NCBI RefSeq assembly: GCF_028475105.1
Contig: NZ_CP116936.1
Span: forward strand, 1,426,001-1,490,000
Length of the DNA stretch: 64,000 nucleotides
Direction: 5' to 3'
From: Micromonospora sp. LH3U1
GTDB taxonomy: Bacteria > Actinomycetota > Actinomycetes > Mycobacteriales > Micromonosporaceae
Part shown: positions 28,982-38,675 of the stretch, one piece after another
Layout: each line of letters begins with the position of its first letter
How positions within the stretch are numbered: position 1 is the first letter of the stretch
Position numbers and translations under genes: made by a program
Notes under the pieces: generated by a model
What the model was told of the DNA's origin: nothing
What the model saw: only the letters and a program-made list of their open reading frames with translations
Databases searched by the model: none

Positions 28982-29545
28982 ATGCCCAAGCGCTCGCCAT
29001 CGACACTCAACCCCAAGTCGCCGCTGGTCCTCGACACGAGGGACCTGCCGCGTCGACCTGGCGCGTTGCGTGAAGTCCAGCGGGTCGTGCCGGCACCGGC
29101 GGACCTCGGTGTGGAGTTGATCGGCGTGCCGGCGGGCGCGGACCTCGACCTCGATCTGAGGTTGCAGTCGGTGTCCGAGGGCGTGCTCGTCTCCGGGACC
29201 ATCACCGGTCCCATCCGGGGCGAGTGCGGCCGTTGCCTGCGCGAGATCAACGACTCGATGGGCGTGACGATCCAGGAGCTGTACGCATATGAGGACAGCA
29301 CCACGGACGCCACGACCGACGAGGACGAGGTGGGCCGGATGCAGGGCGATCTGATCGACCTGGAGCCGGCGCTGCGGGACGCGTTGGTGCTCACGCTGCC
29401 GACCAACCCGCTCTGCCGGGAGGACTGCCCAGGGTTGTGCCCCGAATGCGGGGCCCACTGGGACGATCTGCCGGCCGACCACAGTCACCAGCAGATCGAC
29501 CCGCGTTGGGCGGGCCTGTCGCAACTGACCGTTACAGAGGAGTAA
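28982..29545 (+). CDS. yceD: DUF177 (YceD) family protein
   Basis: 187-residue member of the YceD family, which accompanies rpmF and is linked to 23S rRNA maturation in other bacteria and plants. It has CGRCL in the middle and a zinc-like cluster CREDCPGLCPECG near the C-terminus, which is not universal. It is followed 5 bp later by rpmF, the conserved yceD-rpmF-plsX order. Confidence 0.92.
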   Translation: MPKRSPSTLNPKSPLVLDTRDLPRRPGALREVQRVVPAPADLGVELIGVPAGADLDLDLRLQSVSEGVLVSGTITGPIRGECGRCLREINDSMGVTIQELYAYEDSTTDATTDEDEVGRMQGDLIDLEPALRDALVLTLPTNPLCREDCPGLCPECGAHWDDLPADHSHQQIDPRWAGLSQLTVTEE

Positions 29546-29550
29546 GAACC

Positions 29551-29724
29551 GTGGCCGTCCCGAAGCGCAAGATGTCGCGCAGCAACACCCGGTCCCGCCG
29601 GGCGAACTGGAAGGCGACCGTGGTCGCGACCGTCGCGTGCCCGCAGTGCAAGTCCCCGAAGCTGCCGCACGCCGCCTGCTCCGTCTGCGGCACCTACAAC
29701 GGCCGCCAGGTTCTCGAGGTCTGA
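29551..29724 (+). CDS. rpmF: ribosomal protein bL32
   Basis: 57 residues: MAVPKRKMSRSNTRSRR, then the zinc pairs CPQC and CSVC. GTG 29551 has GAGGAG about 9 nt upstream. Lies in the yceD-rpmF-plsX-rnc-mutM transcript. Confidence 0.97.
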   Translation: MAVPKRKMSRSNTRSRRANWKATVVATVACPQCKSPKLPHAACSVCGTYNGRQVLEV

Positions 29725-29736
29725 CCTGGACGCCCA

Positions 29737-30825
29737 GTGACGCCCCCGACCTCAGGTCGGGCGGCGCGCGGACCCTGGCATTCGCCCGGTGCTCCGGCTC
29801 CTTCCGACGCCGTCCGGCCCACTCCGGCCGGCGTTCCGGTGGAGCCGGGCACCGCGCGGATCGCCGTTGACCTCCTCGGCGGGGACGACGCTCCCGCCGT
29901 CGTGGTTGACGGCGCTCTGCGGGCCATGCGCGCCGACCCTGACCTGCACCTGCTCCTCGTCGGCCCGACCGAGGTCGCCGACGAGTTGATCGCTGCCCTG
30001 GATCCGGCGCAACGCGCCCGGATCACGGTGCGGCCCGTTCGCGATGTCGTCGGCATGGCCGATTACCCCAGCGCCGCCCGCGCGGAGAGCACCGTCCGGG
30101 CAGCGGTCACCGCCGTCCGCGACGGGACCGCCGACGCCCTCGTCTCCGCCGGTGCCACCGGTGCCACCGTCACCGCCGCCGTACTCGGCCTCGGCCGCTG
30201 GCCGGAGATCCGCCAACCCGCCCTGGTCGCCACCCTGCCCGCCGTAGCCGGGCCGGTCGTCCTGCTCGACGTTGGCGGCTCCCTGGAACCCCGCCCGGCC
30301 ACTCTCGCCCGCCACGCCGTGCTCGGCGCCGCGTACGCCGAGGTGGCGCACTCGATCGCCGCGCCGCGCGTCGGGCTGCTCTCGGTCGGCACCGAGGCCG
30401 GCAAGGGCGACCGGGTCCGCCGGGCCACCGACCCGTTGCTCGCCGTCGAGCCGCTGCCCGGTGGGGCGCGCTACGTCGGCCTGGTCGAGGGGTACGACGT
30501 GACCCACGGCGGGCGCGCCGATGTGGTCGTCACCGACGGCTTCACCGGTAACGTGCTGCTCAAGGCCATCGAGGGCGCGTACGCGATGGCTGGCGGCCCA
30601 CCCGCCGAGGGCGGCGCGCCCCGCGCGGCCGCCCTGCTGGGCGTTGCGGGGACCGTGGTCGTCTGTCACGGTTCCGCCCTTGCCGCCGACGTCGCCTCCG
30701 GCATAGCCCTCGCCGCTCACCTGTGGCGGCGGCGCGCCACCGATCTGGTCTCCGCGTTGCTGGACGGCAACGCCGCGACGGACCGCACCGACCGTTCCAC
30801 CGACACCGAGGTACGCACATCATGA
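29737..30825 (+). CDS. plsX: phosphate acyltransferase PlsX
   Basis: Makes acyl-phosphate from acyl-ACP for phosphatidic acid synthesis. The PlsX core begins [20 protein letters not shown] and includes [31 protein letters not shown] and [13 protein letters not shown]. The frame opens at GTG 29737, giving 362 residues; a GTG at 29839 would remove a proline-rich, poorly conserved 34-residue segment and is also possible. The stop overlaps rnc (ATGA). Confidence 0.92.
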   Translation: MTPPTSGRAARGPWHSPGAPAPSDAVRPTPAGVPVEPGTARIAVDLLGGDDAPAVVVDGALRAMRADPDLHLLLVGPTEVADELIAALDPAQRARITVRPVRDVVGMADYPSAARAESTVRAAVTAVRDGTADALVSAGATGATVTAAVLGLGRWPEIRQPALVATLPAVAGPVVLLDVGGSLEPRPATLARHAVLGAAYAEVAHSIAAPRVGLLSVGTEAGKGDRVRRATDPLLAVEPLPGGARYVGLVEGYDVTHGGRADVVVTDGFTGNVLLKAIEGAYAMAGGPPAEGGAPRAAALLGVAGTVVVCHGSALAADVASGIALAAHLWRRRATDLVSALLDGNAATDRTDRSTDTEVRTS

Positions 30826-31763
30826 GCAACGACAAGCGGCGGCGGGCGTCCGTCGGTCACCTGGAAGCCGCGTTCGGCGTGAGCCTGGAACCCGAGCTGC
30901 TGCAGCGCGCGCTGACCCACCGCTCGTACGCGTACGAGAACGGCGGGCTGCCCACCAACGAGCGGCTGGAGTTCCTCGGCGACTCGGTGCTCGGCGTGGT
31001 GATCACCACGGCGCTCTTCCACAACCACCCGGACCTGCCCGAGGGGCAGTTGGCCAAGCTGCGCGCCAGCGTGGTCAACATGCGGGCGCTCGCCGACGTG
31101 GCCCGTGGCCTGGGCCCGGACGGCCTCGGCGCGTACCTGCTGCTCGGCAAGGGCGAGGAGACCACCGGTGGCCGGGACAAGGCGAGCATCCTCGCCGACA
31201 CGCTCGAGGCGCTGCTCGGCGCGATCTACCTCCAGTACGGGTTGGACACCACGGGGATCGTCATCCACCGGCTCTTCGACCCGCTGATGGCCGAGTCGGC
31301 TGGTCGGGGCGCCGCACTGGACTGGAAGACCAGCCTGCAGGAGCTGACGGCGGCGCTCGGGCTCGGCGTCCCGGAGTACCGGATCGAGGGCACCGGCCCC
31401 GACCATCTCAAGACGTTCACCGCCTGGGTCGTGGTGGCCGGCAACCGGTACGGCGGCGCCGAGGGGCGCAGCAAGAAGGAGGCCGAGCAGCGGGCCGCCG
31501 AGGCTGCCTGGCGGACGCTCGCCGAGCAGAACGGGCGGGCCGCGGACGCCGGCCAGACCAGCCCGAGCGGCGACGACCGCCAGGACGGGCGGACCGACCG
31601 GGACGGTGCGACCGACCGGGACGGTGCGGCCGACCGGGATGATCCGTTCGGGCCGCTGGAGCGTGCCGAGCGGGCGGCCGAGGCCGAGCAGGCCGACCAC
31701 CTGGCGCAGGCCCTGCCGGCCGGGGGTGCCGACGGCCACGAGACGGGGTTGCGGCGTGCCTGA
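30822..31763 (+). CDS. rnc: ribonuclease III with C-terminal extension
   Basis: Double-strand-specific endoribonuclease for rRNA processing. The catalytic signature [13 protein letters not shown] and the second acidic site [12 protein letters not shown] are present, followed by a dsRNA-binding domain ([14 protein letters not shown], ending [17 protein letters not shown]). About 75 residues then follow that are acidic and repetitive ([17 protein letters not shown]), which is unusual. Total 313 residues. ATG 30822 overlaps plsX by 4 nt; the end overlaps mutM by 8 nt. Confidence 0.95.
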   Translation: MSNDKRRRASVGHLEAAFGVSLEPELLQRALTHRSYAYENGGLPTNERLEFLGDSVLGVVITTALFHNHPDLPEGQLAKLRASVVNMRALADVARGLGPDGLGAYLLLGKGEETTGGRDKASILADTLEALLGAIYLQYGLDTTGIVIHRLFDPLMAESAGRGAALDWKTSLQELTAALGLGVPEYRIEGTGPDHLKTFTAWVVVAGNRYGGAEGRSKKEAEQRAAEAAWRTLAEQNGRAADAGQTSPSGDDRQDGRTDRDGATDRDGAADRDDPFGPLERAERAAEAEQADHLAQALPAGGADGHETGLRRA

Positions 31764-32613
31764 GCTACCCGAGGTGGAGACCGTCCGGCAGGGGCTGGCG
31801 CAGTGGGTCGTCGGCCGCCGGATCACCTCGGTCGAGGTCCGGCACCCGCGCGCGGTTCGCCGGCACGTCCCGGGCGGCGTGCACTTCGCCGACGTGCTCG
31901 CCGGTCGGACCGTGCTGGACGTCCGCCGTCGCGGCAAGTACCTGTGGCTGCCGCTGGACAGCGGCGACGCGATCATCGGGCACCTCGGTATGTCCGGTCA
32001 GCTGCTGCTCCAACCACCCGGCACCCCGGACGAGACCCATCTGCGGGTCCGGTTCCGGTTCGCCGACGACGGGCCGGAGTTGCGCTTCGTCGACCAGCGC
32101 ACATTCGGCGGGTTGTCGGTGAGTGAGGGCGGTGCCGAGCTGCCGGACGAAATCGCGCACATCGCCCGCGACCCGATGGACCCGGAGTTCTCCGACGCGG
32201 CGTTCGTCGCCGCGCTGCGAGGCCGGCACACCGAGGTGAAGCGGGCCCTGCTCGACCAGACCCTGATCTCCGGGGTGGGCAACATCTACGCCGACGAGGC
32301 GCTCTGGCGCGCCGGGCTGCATGGCGGCCGACCCACCGACGCGCTGACCGGCCCGGCCGCGCAGCGCCTGCTCGGCCACGTCCGTGACGTGCTCGCCGAG
32401 GCGATCAGGGTGGGCGGAACCAGCTTCGATGCCCTCTACGTCAACGTCAACGGGGAGAGCGGCTACTTCGACCGGGCGCTGAACGCCTACGGCCGCGAGG
32501 GCGAGCCGTGCCGTCGGTGCGGCGCGCCGATCCGCCGCGAGGCGTTCATGAACCGGTCCTCGTACAGCTGCCCGCGCTGTCAGCCCCGGCCCCGGGGTTC
32601 CCTTCGGGGATGA
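31756..32613 (+). CDS. mutM: formamidopyrimidine-DNA glycosylase
   Basis: Excises 8-oxoguanine and ring-opened purines. After removal of the initiator the protein starts [13 protein letters not shown], giving the catalytic Pro and Glu; [19 protein letters not shown] carries the helix-two-turn-helix, and the C-terminal zinc finger is CRRCG...CPRCQ. 285 residues. GTG 31756 overlaps rnc by 8 nt. Last gene of the operon, followed by a strong hairpin. Confidence 0.96.
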   Translation: MPELPEVETVRQGLAQWVVGRRITSVEVRHPRAVRRHVPGGVHFADVLAGRTVLDVRRRGKYLWLPLDSGDAIIGHLGMSGQLLLQPPGTPDETHLRVRFRFADDGPELRFVDQRTFGGLSVSEGGAELPDEIAHIARDPMDPEFSDAAFVAALRGRHTEVKRALLDQTLISGVGNIYADEALWRAGLHGGRPTDALTGPAAQRLLGHVRDVLAEAIRVGGTSFDALYVNVNGESGYFDRALNAYGREGEPCRRCGAPIRREAFMNRSSYSCPRCQPRPRGSLRG

Positions 32614-32633
32614 CCCGGAGTCGGCTCCGGGTC
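32612..32633 (+). terminator. rnc-mutM operon terminator
   Basis: A perfect 9-bp stem GACCCGGAG/CTCCGGGTC (32612-32620 with 32625-32633) with TCGG loop overlaps the mutM stop codon. Confidence 0.7.
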
Positions 32634-32800
32634 GGTGCCGGCGGGTCGCGGCCAGCCGCTCCGGGCTGGACCCCCGGCGTACGTCCGAATGGGGGTTGAT
32701 GCCCGCCGAACGGACCCCCCGCGCCCGATGCGGCGATTCCGGGGAGGGCCGGGGCGGATCCCCGATGTGACCGTCTCGTCACGCACCTAACGTCAGCACC

Positions 32801-32829
32801 GTTGACAGGGGGTTGACGTGACAGGGGGA
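32801..32829 (+). repeat. short direct repeat before MMPL gene
   Basis: GTTGACAGGGGG at 32801-32812 is followed by GTTGACGTGACAGGGGG, so a 12-nt unit is repeated with an insertion across the start of the transporter gene. It provides two possible ribosome binding sites (for GTG 32818 and ATG 32836). Confidence 0.6.
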
Positions 32830-35055
32830 CCCGAGATGGGGACAAGACCGGTGACGGTGCGGCTGGCGCGGTGGAGCGCCGAGCACCCGTGGCGGGCGAT
32901 CGCACTGTGGGCCGTGTTCGTGGCGGTGTGCTTCGTGGGCGGCAACGCCGCCGGCCTCAACGAGGCCACCAGCGGCGACCAGGCGATCGGCGAGGCGGGG
33001 CGCGCCAGCCTCATCGTGGACGCCGGCGACTTCAACGACCCGGCCGTGGACAACGTCCTCATCACCTCCCGCGGCGGTTCGTTGGACCAGGCGGCGGCGA
33101 AGGCGGCGGCCGACGACGCGGCGGCCCGACTGCGTACGGTCGCCGGGGTCGCCGAGGTGGGCCAGCCGGTCACCGCCCGGGACGGCTCGGCGCTGCTGCT
33201 GCCGGTCACCATGTCCGGCGACCCGGAGACCGCCTCGGACCGGGTGCAGCCGTTGCGCGACGTCACCGCCAACGTGCAGGCCGCGCACCCGCAGCTGCGC
33301 GTCGAACAGGTCGGCGGACCGTCGATCGGCCAGGCCCTCGACGACACCCTGGGCAAGGACTTCAAGCGCGCCGAACTGCTCAGCCTGCCGGTCACCCTGG
33401 CGATCCTGATCCTCGCGTTCGGCGCACTGATCGCGGCCAGCGTGCCGGTGCTGCTGGCGTTGTCCTCGGTCGCCGCCGCGATGGGTCTGTCCACCCTCGC
33501 CTCGCACCTGGTGCCGGCCACCGACACCACGGCCCCGGTGATCCTGCTGATCGGCATGGCGGTCGGGGTCGACTACTCGCTGTTCTACATCCGTCGGGAG
33601 CGGGAAGAACGCGCCAAGGGCCGATCCGGCCTCGACGCGGTGGAGATCGCCGCGGAGACGTCCGGACACGCCGTGGTGGTCTCCGGCCTCGCGGTGATGA
33701 TCTCGATGGCCGGGCTGCTGCTCGCCGGCGACGTGGTCTTCTCGTCCCTGGCGGTCGGCTCGATCCTCGTGGTCGCCGTCGCGGTGACCGGTTCGCTGAC
33801 CGTGCTGCCCGCCCTGCTGGCGAAGCTCGGCCGCTGGGTCGACCGGCCGCGGGTGCCGCTGCTCTGGCGGCTGACCGCGCCGCGCACCGGCCGGCACGGC
33901 GGCCCACGCTCGCCCCGGCTCTGGCCGGCGGTGCTCCGACCCGCGCTGCGCGCCCCGGTGGCCACGCTGGTCGTCTCGGTCGGGCTGCTGCTCGCGCTGG
34001 CCGCGCCCGCGCTCGGCATGAAGTTGAAGTTCCCCGGCATGGAGGACCTGCCGCGCACCACCCCGGCCATGCAGGCGTACGACCGGCTCACCGTTGCCTT
34101 CCCGAGCACCGGCACCAATCACGTGGTGGCCGTCCAGGCGCCGGCCGAGCAGGCCGAGCGGGTGCGCGCCGCCCTCACCGACCTGTCCACCCGGGCCGCC
34201 GGCGATCCGTTGTTCGCCCCGGCCGAGGCGGACGGCCCCAAGATCGAGGTGTCGGCCGACCGGCGGGTGTCGGTGTTGGACGTCCCCACCCCGTACGCCA
34301 GTCGGGACGACCGGTCGGTGCAGTCGCTGGAGAAGCTGCGCGGGGACCTGGTCCCGGCCGAGCTGCGCGGCATCCCCGGCATCGAGTACGCGGTCGGCGG
34401 CAGCGTGGCCGACAGTGCGGACTACGCGTCCCACGTCCGCGACAAGTTGCCGCTGGTGATGGGCTTCGTGCTGGTGCTGACCTTCCTGGTCATGGTGCTC
34501 ACCTTCCGGTCGGTGGTGATCGCGGCGAGCTCGATCGCGCTGAACCTGCTCTCCGCCGGTGCCGCGTACGGGCTGCTGGTGCTGGTCTTCCAGGGCGAGT
34601 GGGCCCAGGGGCCGCTCGGCTTCACGTCGATGGGCGCGATCGTGTCCTGGCTGCCGCTGTTCCTCTTCGTGGTGCTCTTCGGCCTCTCGATGGACTACCA
34701 CGTCTTCGTGGTCAGTCGGATCCGCGAGGGGATCCGGGCCGGCATGCCCAACCGCGACGCCGTGTCGTACGGGATCACCTCGTCGGCCGGGGTGGTGACC
34801 AGCGCGGCGATCGTGATGGTCGGCGTCTTCTCGATCTTCGCCACGCTGAGCACGATCGACATGAAGCAACTCGGCATCGGCCTGGCAGCGGCGATCCTGT
34901 TGGATGCCACGATCATCCGGGGTGTGGTGCTGCCGGCGCTGATGACCCTGCTCGGCGACGCCAACTGGTGGGCCCCGCGCTTCCTGCGCCCCCGCCCGAC
35001 ACCCGCCCCCACCGATCCGCCCGCCCCCGCCCCGGAGCTGGTGTCAGTGCCCTGA
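32818..35055 (+). CDS. MMPL/RND-family membrane transporter
   Basis: 745-residue MmpL-like transporter with about 12 membrane segments in two halves. Each half has an extracytoplasmic loop and a run of segments; hallmark motifs are [20 protein letters not shown] in the first half and [18 protein letters not shown] in the second, including the transmembrane acidic-Tyr pairs for proton flow. GTG 32818 is taken as the start; ATG 32836 is equally supported. The substrate is unknown; it is followed by the repeat block and has no accessory genes. Confidence 0.9.
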   Translation: MTGGPEMGTRPVTVRLARWSAEHPWRAIALWAVFVAVCFVGGNAAGLNEATSGDQAIGEAGRASLIVDAGDFNDPAVDNVLITSRGGSLDQAAAKAAADDAAARLRTVAGVAEVGQPVTARDGSALLLPVTMSGDPETASDRVQPLRDVTANVQAAHPQLRVEQVGGPSIGQALDDTLGKDFKRAELLSLPVTLAILILAFGALIAASVPVLLALSSVAAAMGLSTLASHLVPATDTTAPVILLIGMAVGVDYSLFYIRREREERAKGRSGLDAVEIAAETSGHAVVVSGLAVMISMAGLLLAGDVVFSSLAVGSILVVAVAVTGSLTVLPALLAKLGRWVDRPRVPLLWRLTAPRTGRHGGPRSPRLWPAVLRPALRAPVATLVVSVGLLLALAAPALGMKLKFPGMEDLPRTTPAMQAYDRLTVAFPSTGTNHVVAVQAPAEQAERVRAALTDLSTRAAGDPLFAPAEADGPKIEVSADRRVSVLDVPTPYASRDDRSVQSLEKLRGDLVPAELRGIPGIEYAVGGSVADSADYASHVRDKLPLVMGFVLVLTFLVMVLTFRSVVIAASSIALNLLSAGAAYGLLVLVFQGEWAQGPLGFTSMGAIVSWLPLFLFVVLFGLSMDYHVFVVSRIREGIRAGMPNRDAVSYGITSSAGVVTSAAIVMVGVFSIFATLSTIDMKQLGIGLAAAILLDATIIRGVVLPALMTLLGDANWWAPRFLRPRPTPAPTDPPAPAPELVSVP

Positions 35056-35069
35056 CCCAAGCCCCCAAC

Positions 35070-35236
35070 CCCGCCGCCCGCGCACCCCGCGCACCCCGCC
35101 CGCGCGCCCCGCCCGCGCGCCCCGCCCGCGCGCCCCGCCCGCGCCGTCCGCGCGCCCCGCCCGCGCGCCCCGCCCGCGCCGTCCGCGCGCCCCGCCCGCG
35201 CGCCCCGCCCGCGCCGTCCGCGCGCCCCGCCCGCGC
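35070..35236. repeat. C-rich tandem repeat tract
   Basis: Repeats of CGCGCCCCGCCCG (13 nt), in the right half arranged as a 33-nt higher-order unit of two 13-mers plus CGCCGTC. It lies directly before palindromic element D. Confidence 0.85.
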
Positions 35237-35240
35237 CCAA

Positions 35241-35316
35241 CCTCCGCGTCGATCTAGGGGAAATCGTCGCTAGTGGATCTCCATCCACGATGATTTTCCC
35301 TAGATCGACGCGGAGG
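35241..35316. repeat. palindromic element D (core 35248-35309)
   Basis: 29 consecutive base pairs (27 Watson-Crick and 2 G-U) from 35241/35316 inward. The 62-nt core begins GTCGATCTAGGG and ends CCCTAGATCGAC, and is the same length as, and alignable with, element H at 61689-61750. Confidence 0.9.
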
Positions 35317-35612
35317 AGGCGGGGGACGCGGGGGACGCGGAGGAGGCGGGGGACGCGGGGGACGCGGAGGAGGCGGGGGACGCGGGGGACGCGGAGGAGG
35401 CGGGGGACGCGGGGGACGCGGAGGAGGCGGGGGACGCGGGGAACGCGGAGGAGGCGGGGGACGCGGGGGACGCGGAGGAGGCGGGGGACGCGGGGGACGC
35501 GGAGGAGGCGGGGGACGCGGAGGAGGCGGGGGACGCGGGGGACGCGGAGGAGGCGGGGGAGGCGGGGGACGCGGGGAGGCGCGGGGAGGGCGGGGAGGCG
35601 GGGACGGGGAGG
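35317..35612. repeat. G-rich minisatellite, 27-nt unit
   Basis: About ten copies of a 27-nt unit made of three nonamers, GAGGAGGCG plus two GGGGACGCG, with one shortened and one variant copy, decaying toward 35612. It abuts element D and is opposite in strand composition to the tract on the other side. Confidence 0.9.
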
Positions 35613-35618
35613 CGGGGG

Positions 35619-36461
35619 TTAGGGGAGGGGGCAGGCTTGTCGCCACGCATTCAACGTGCGGTCCTTGCGGATCGACGCGAAGCCGTAGCCGACGGTGGTC
35701 ACGCAGAAGTCGTCGGTCGACCCGGTGTACTCGACGTGGAAGACCGGCTTGCCGTCGTCGGCGAACGGCAGCAGCTTGGCGCACTGGTTCAGCCGGACGC
35801 ACTCCTCGTTGACCGCGAAGTCGAAGTCCGGGGCCAGCGCGGCGAGCTGCGGCACATCGTTGAGCAGCCCGGGGGAGAGGCTCAGGGAGCGGGCCAGCTG
35901 GGCCAGCCGGCGGTTGAACAGCAGCTGGTCGTCGAAGTCGAGCGGGAAGCCGGTGCGAGACGCGTACCCGTCGGCGTCGGCGAACGCGACCGCGCCGAAG
36001 CCCTTGCCCCGGCAGAGCCGGAACCGGTCGGCCAGCACCGGCTCGAGCGCGTCCCAGCCCCGGACGTCCAGCCACCGGCTGTCGGGGCGGCGCCCGGCCG
36101 AGCCCTGTACGACGGCCGGGATCCGGCTGGCGTCCGGGTCGGCGGCGCGGATCGACCCGACGTGCACCTGGCAGATCAGCCGGCGGTCCCGGGAGCGCAG
36201 CTCGGCGGTCTGCGCGGCGGTGGTGGCCACCGGGTCGAGCAGGAAGACGTCCGCGTCTGTCGCCGCGTCGAGGGGGCCGCTGAGCTGCCACTGCCACTGC
36301 CAGTGGCGAGCCTGGGCGGCCGGCCACGCGGTGGGCGCGCCGGGCGGGGTCAGCTCGGCTCGGCACCCGTACGCCGGTACCACCAGGACGAGTGCGACGC
36401 CGGCAGACAGGACGCGGCGCAGTGGGCGTACGGCGGCGCGTCTCCGCGGCCGGTTCCGCAT
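35619..36461 (-). CDS. secreted GH114-like (endo-alpha-1,4-polygalactosaminidase type) protein
   Basis: 280 residues. A signal segment (VLSAGVALVLVVPAYG) ends at a Cys that could be a lipobox, although PAYGC is not canonical. The TIM-barrel domain has WQWQWQLSG, VFLLDP, LICQVHVGS, WLDVRGWDALEPVLADRF, GFGAVAFADADGY and DFDFAVNEECVRLNQC, matching the GH114 family. ATG 36461 has GGGAG 6 nt upstream. The stop borders the minisatellite. The substrate is inferred from family only, and many members are uncharacterised. Confidence 0.8.
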   Translation of the reverse strand: MRNRPRRRAAVRPLRRVLSAGVALVLVVPAYGCRAELTPPGAPTAWPAAQARHWQWQWQLSGPLDAATDADVFLLDPVATTAAQTAELRSRDRRLICQVHVGSIRAADPDASRIPAVVQGSAGRRPDSRWLDVRGWDALEPVLADRFRLCRGKGFGAVAFADADGYASRTGFPLDFDDQLLFNRRLAQLARSLSLSPGLLNDVPQLAALAPDFDFAVNEECVRLNQCAKLLPFADDGKPVFHVEYTGSTDDFCVTTVGYGFASIRKDRTLNAWRQACPLP

Positions 36462-36577
36462 CGGCAGCTCCCGGGTCCCGGACGGCCCGTCGCCGCCCTC
36501 ACCGGTACGCCGCCCCCACGCTCCGGCCCGACGTACCTCACCGGGTCAACGAGCGCGGGGGCGTGCACGACGCGCGG

Positions 36578-37750
36578 TCAGCGCGGCGCCGCGAAGACCT
36601 GCGTCCAGTACGGTCCGTTGCTGCTGGCGATGCCGACGCCGATCTCGGTGAACGCGCAGTTCAGGATGTTGGCCCGGTGGCCGGAGCTGTTCATCCAGGC
36701 GTCCATCACCGCAGCCGGGGTCTTCTGGTTCCAGGCCACGTTCTCGCCGTACGTGCGCCAGGCGTAGCCGACGCGGTCCAGCCGGACGCCGCTGTTGCTG
36801 CCGTCGCTGCCGGTGTGCGACATGTTCTGGTGGTCGGCCTGGTCCTGGCTGTGCCGCTGGGCGGCGGTCATCAGCTTGTCGTCGATGCCCAGCGCCTTGC
36901 AGCCGGCCTTGGCTCGCTCGGCGTTGACCAGGTTCACCACCTCGCGGGCCTGGGCGCTGACGGTGCCGCTGGAGCCGCTGGAGCCGCCGGTCGTGCTCGG
37001 CGCTTTGCTGCGCTCGACGCTGCGTCGCGACGCGGCGGTGGTCCGCGATGGCGTCGGGGTGGGCTTGACCACCTTGCTCGGCGATGGGCTGGGCTGCGCC
37101 GGGGTGGGCGTGGCGGACGGGGAGGGAGCGGCGAGGGTGTCGAGGGCCGGCTGTTCGGTCGGCACCGCCGACGCGGCGAAGGTGTCGTCGACGGCCGTCG
37201 GCTGACCGGTCCCCTGGTCACCGCCGGGGAGGGCGAGCGCGCCGACGCCGAAGCTCACCACGAGAGTGGCCGCCGCGGCGGCGCCGCCGATCATCAGGGG
37301 CCGGCGCCAGCGGCGCGGGGAGCGGTGCCGACCATCGCCGGTTCGGCCGGTGACGCCGGCACCGGCGTGCCAGCCCTCGGTCGTCTCCGGGTCAGCGTCA
37401 GCGTCGGTGTGCCAGCCGCCGGTGGTCGCCGGGTCGGCGTCGGTGTGCCAGCCGCCGGTGGTGTTCTCGACCGGGTGGCTGTTTCCCCGGATGCCGGTCT
37501 CGCCGTCCGGCTGGTGGGCCGGCCAGGCGGCGGTGTGGGCGTCGGTCGACCCGGCAGGACCTGTCGGGTTCGACTGCGGGCCGGTGGGCTGCTCCCGGTG
37601 CCACTCGTCGCCGGGCTGGTCGGGTTCGTCACCGAACAGGTAGGCCGAGCGGGGCTCCGGGCGGTCGTGCAGCCAGTTCGGCTCGTCGGTCGGCCGCTCG
37701 GCGCGCCGGGGGGCGCCGTTCGGGTCCATCGGGTCGCTCCAGCCGTACAC
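36578..37750 (-). CDS. CAP-domain protein with cytoplasmic repeat region
   Basis: 390 residues. About 150 N-terminal residues are polar and cytoplasmic, with repeats GGWHTDAD (twice) and EGWHAGAG; a membrane segment follows near 152-175, a Pro/Ser/Thr stalk, then a C-terminal CAP/SCP domain with VVNLVNAERAKAGCKALGID, AAQRHSQDQADHQNMSH, TYGENVAWN and WMNSSGHRANILN. The His and Glu pocket residues are present. GTG 37750 has GGAGG 7 nt upstream. Extracellular anchored role inferred. Confidence 0.87.
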   Translation of the reverse strand: MYGWSDPMDPNGAPRRAERPTDEPNWLHDRPEPRSAYLFGDEPDQPGDEWHREQPTGPQSNPTGPAGSTDAHTAAWPAHQPDGETGIRGNSHPVENTTGGWHTDADPATTGGWHTDADADPETTEGWHAGAGVTGRTGDGRHRSPRRWRRPLMIGGAAAAATLVVSFGVGALALPGGDQGTGQPTAVDDTFAASAVPTEQPALDTLAAPSPSATPTPAQPSPSPSKVVKPTPTPSRTTAASRRSVERSKAPSTTGGSSGSSGTVSAQAREVVNLVNAERAKAGCKALGIDDKLMTAAQRHSQDQADHQNMSHTGSDGSNSGVRLDRVGYAWRTYGENVAWNQKTPAAVMDAWMNSSGHRANILNCAFTEIGVGIASSNGPYWTQVFAAPR

Positions 37751-38122
37751 GCCTATGCCTCCACTGGGTCGGTTGCGGGCCGGGGTGACGCTACGGCGCG
37801 TCCGCGACGTGCGGCAATGTGGCTAAGGAAGAGTTAAGGGGAAGTCGGACGCGAGGGTGCGGACTTCCGCGGATCCGGGCGTAGAGTAAAGGTGTCCGGA
37901 CAGAGCGTGTCCGTGCCTTGAGGCAGCCCCCCGACAAGTGGACAGGTCGACGTGGAGATGATCTACGGCCTGCGAGAACTTGACGAAGGAGGGGTTTGCG
38001 GCTCAATATATAGGTGTCGCCAGTCGCGCCCGGTCATGCCCAGATACAGCCTGGAATGACAGCCGCGTACAAATGGGCGCGCGTTGGCCGGCCTTTCCGG
38101 CAGCGCATATCAAGGAGTCAGC
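37751..38122. other. non-coding region before small coiled-coil gene
   Basis: 372 bp. TTGACG at 37980-37985 and an AT-rich AATATATA at 38005-38012 resemble promoter boxes for the next gene but the spacing (about 19-21 bp) is long. AAGGAG at 38112-38117 is its ribosome binding site. Open frames on the minus strand here lack start signals. Confidence 0.5.
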
Positions 38123-38317
38123 ATGGCGAAGGCCCTCTACGGCCACGTAGGTGCAGCGCCCGACCGGCGTCTGCTCGACGAGGTCACCCGACTGCGTGCC
38201 AGGGTTCAGGCACTGGAGTTCGAGATCACGCGTCTGCGTGCCGACAATGATCGGCTCGCGGCGGCTGCGGCGGAGGCGGACGATCTTCTCCGTCTGGCCG
38301 AGCCGGCGCTGACCTGA
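38123..38317 (+). CDS. small conserved actinobacterial coiled-coil protein
   Basis: 64 residues: MAKALYGHVGAAPDRRLLDE, a heptad-repeat helix RVQALEFEITRLRADNDRL, and a conserved C-terminal EPALT. Streptomyces has close relatives with the same beginning and end. ATG 38123 has AAGGAG 5 nt upstream. Function unknown; its single helical coiled coil suggests a dimer. Confidence 0.85.
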   Translation: MAKALYGHVGAAPDRRLLDEVTRLRARVQALEFEITRLRADNDRLAAAAAEADDLLRLAEPALT

Positions 38318-38675
38318 TCTCCGTATCAAAAAACTGAATCGCACCATCGCAAAAATGCGCGCCGACACGTCTGTGCCGGCGCGCAACACTGTCCGGCCCC
38401 CTTTCGGCGCCGACGATTCATGATCTTGCTTTCGGTCGCGCGGGAACCCTGTCTGCGGTATCCGAATAGCGCGCCGACCGATAGCCGATCATGAACGACG
38501 CTTGTGTTTGTCGCGGCCGGCAGAACACCAGTGCGGTCGCGTCTCGCGCCCTCGACGTACGCGACCCGGGGCGGGTCGCGTGCCGGCCCGTTCCCACCAC
38601 CGGGTTAGTCTGCGAGTTCACCCAGGTCCCCACAGCCGGCGACGGTACGGCGGCCACCGGACGAGGATCGAGAAG
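38318..38675. other. non-coding region before smc
   Basis: 358 bp. It holds the terminator at 38356-38385, a perfect 9-bp hairpin ACGCGACCC/GGGTCGCGT at 38559-38581, and TAGTCT at 38606-38611, a possible -10 box for smc about 65 bp before its start. Confidence 0.5.
38356..38385 (+). terminator. terminator of small coiled-coil gene
   Basis: A 13-bp stem with one mismatch (38356-38368 with 38373-38385) and a GTCT loop lies 38 bp after the stop. Confidence 0.65.

Larger units (their letters stand above)
35056..35618. other. non-coding repeat block between MMPL and GH114-like genes
   Basis: 563 bp without a gene: a C-rich tandem tract (35070-35236), palindromic element D (35241-35316) and a G-rich tandem tract (35317-35612). 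Long open frames on both strands here are only a product of the repeats. Confidence 0.85.

Noticed and set aside
35317..35612. CRISPR array
   Set aside because: The units are contiguous with no unique spacers; it is a tandem repeat.
35254..36366. Long minus-strand open frame of Pro/Arg and the plus-strand Arg/Gly frame at 35290-35622
   Set aside because: They translate the GC-rich tandem repeats; no start signal, and the GH114-like frame is the real gene.
38003..38389. Minus-strand frame over the small coiled-coil gene
   Set aside because: Overlaps a well-supported conserved gene and has no start signal.
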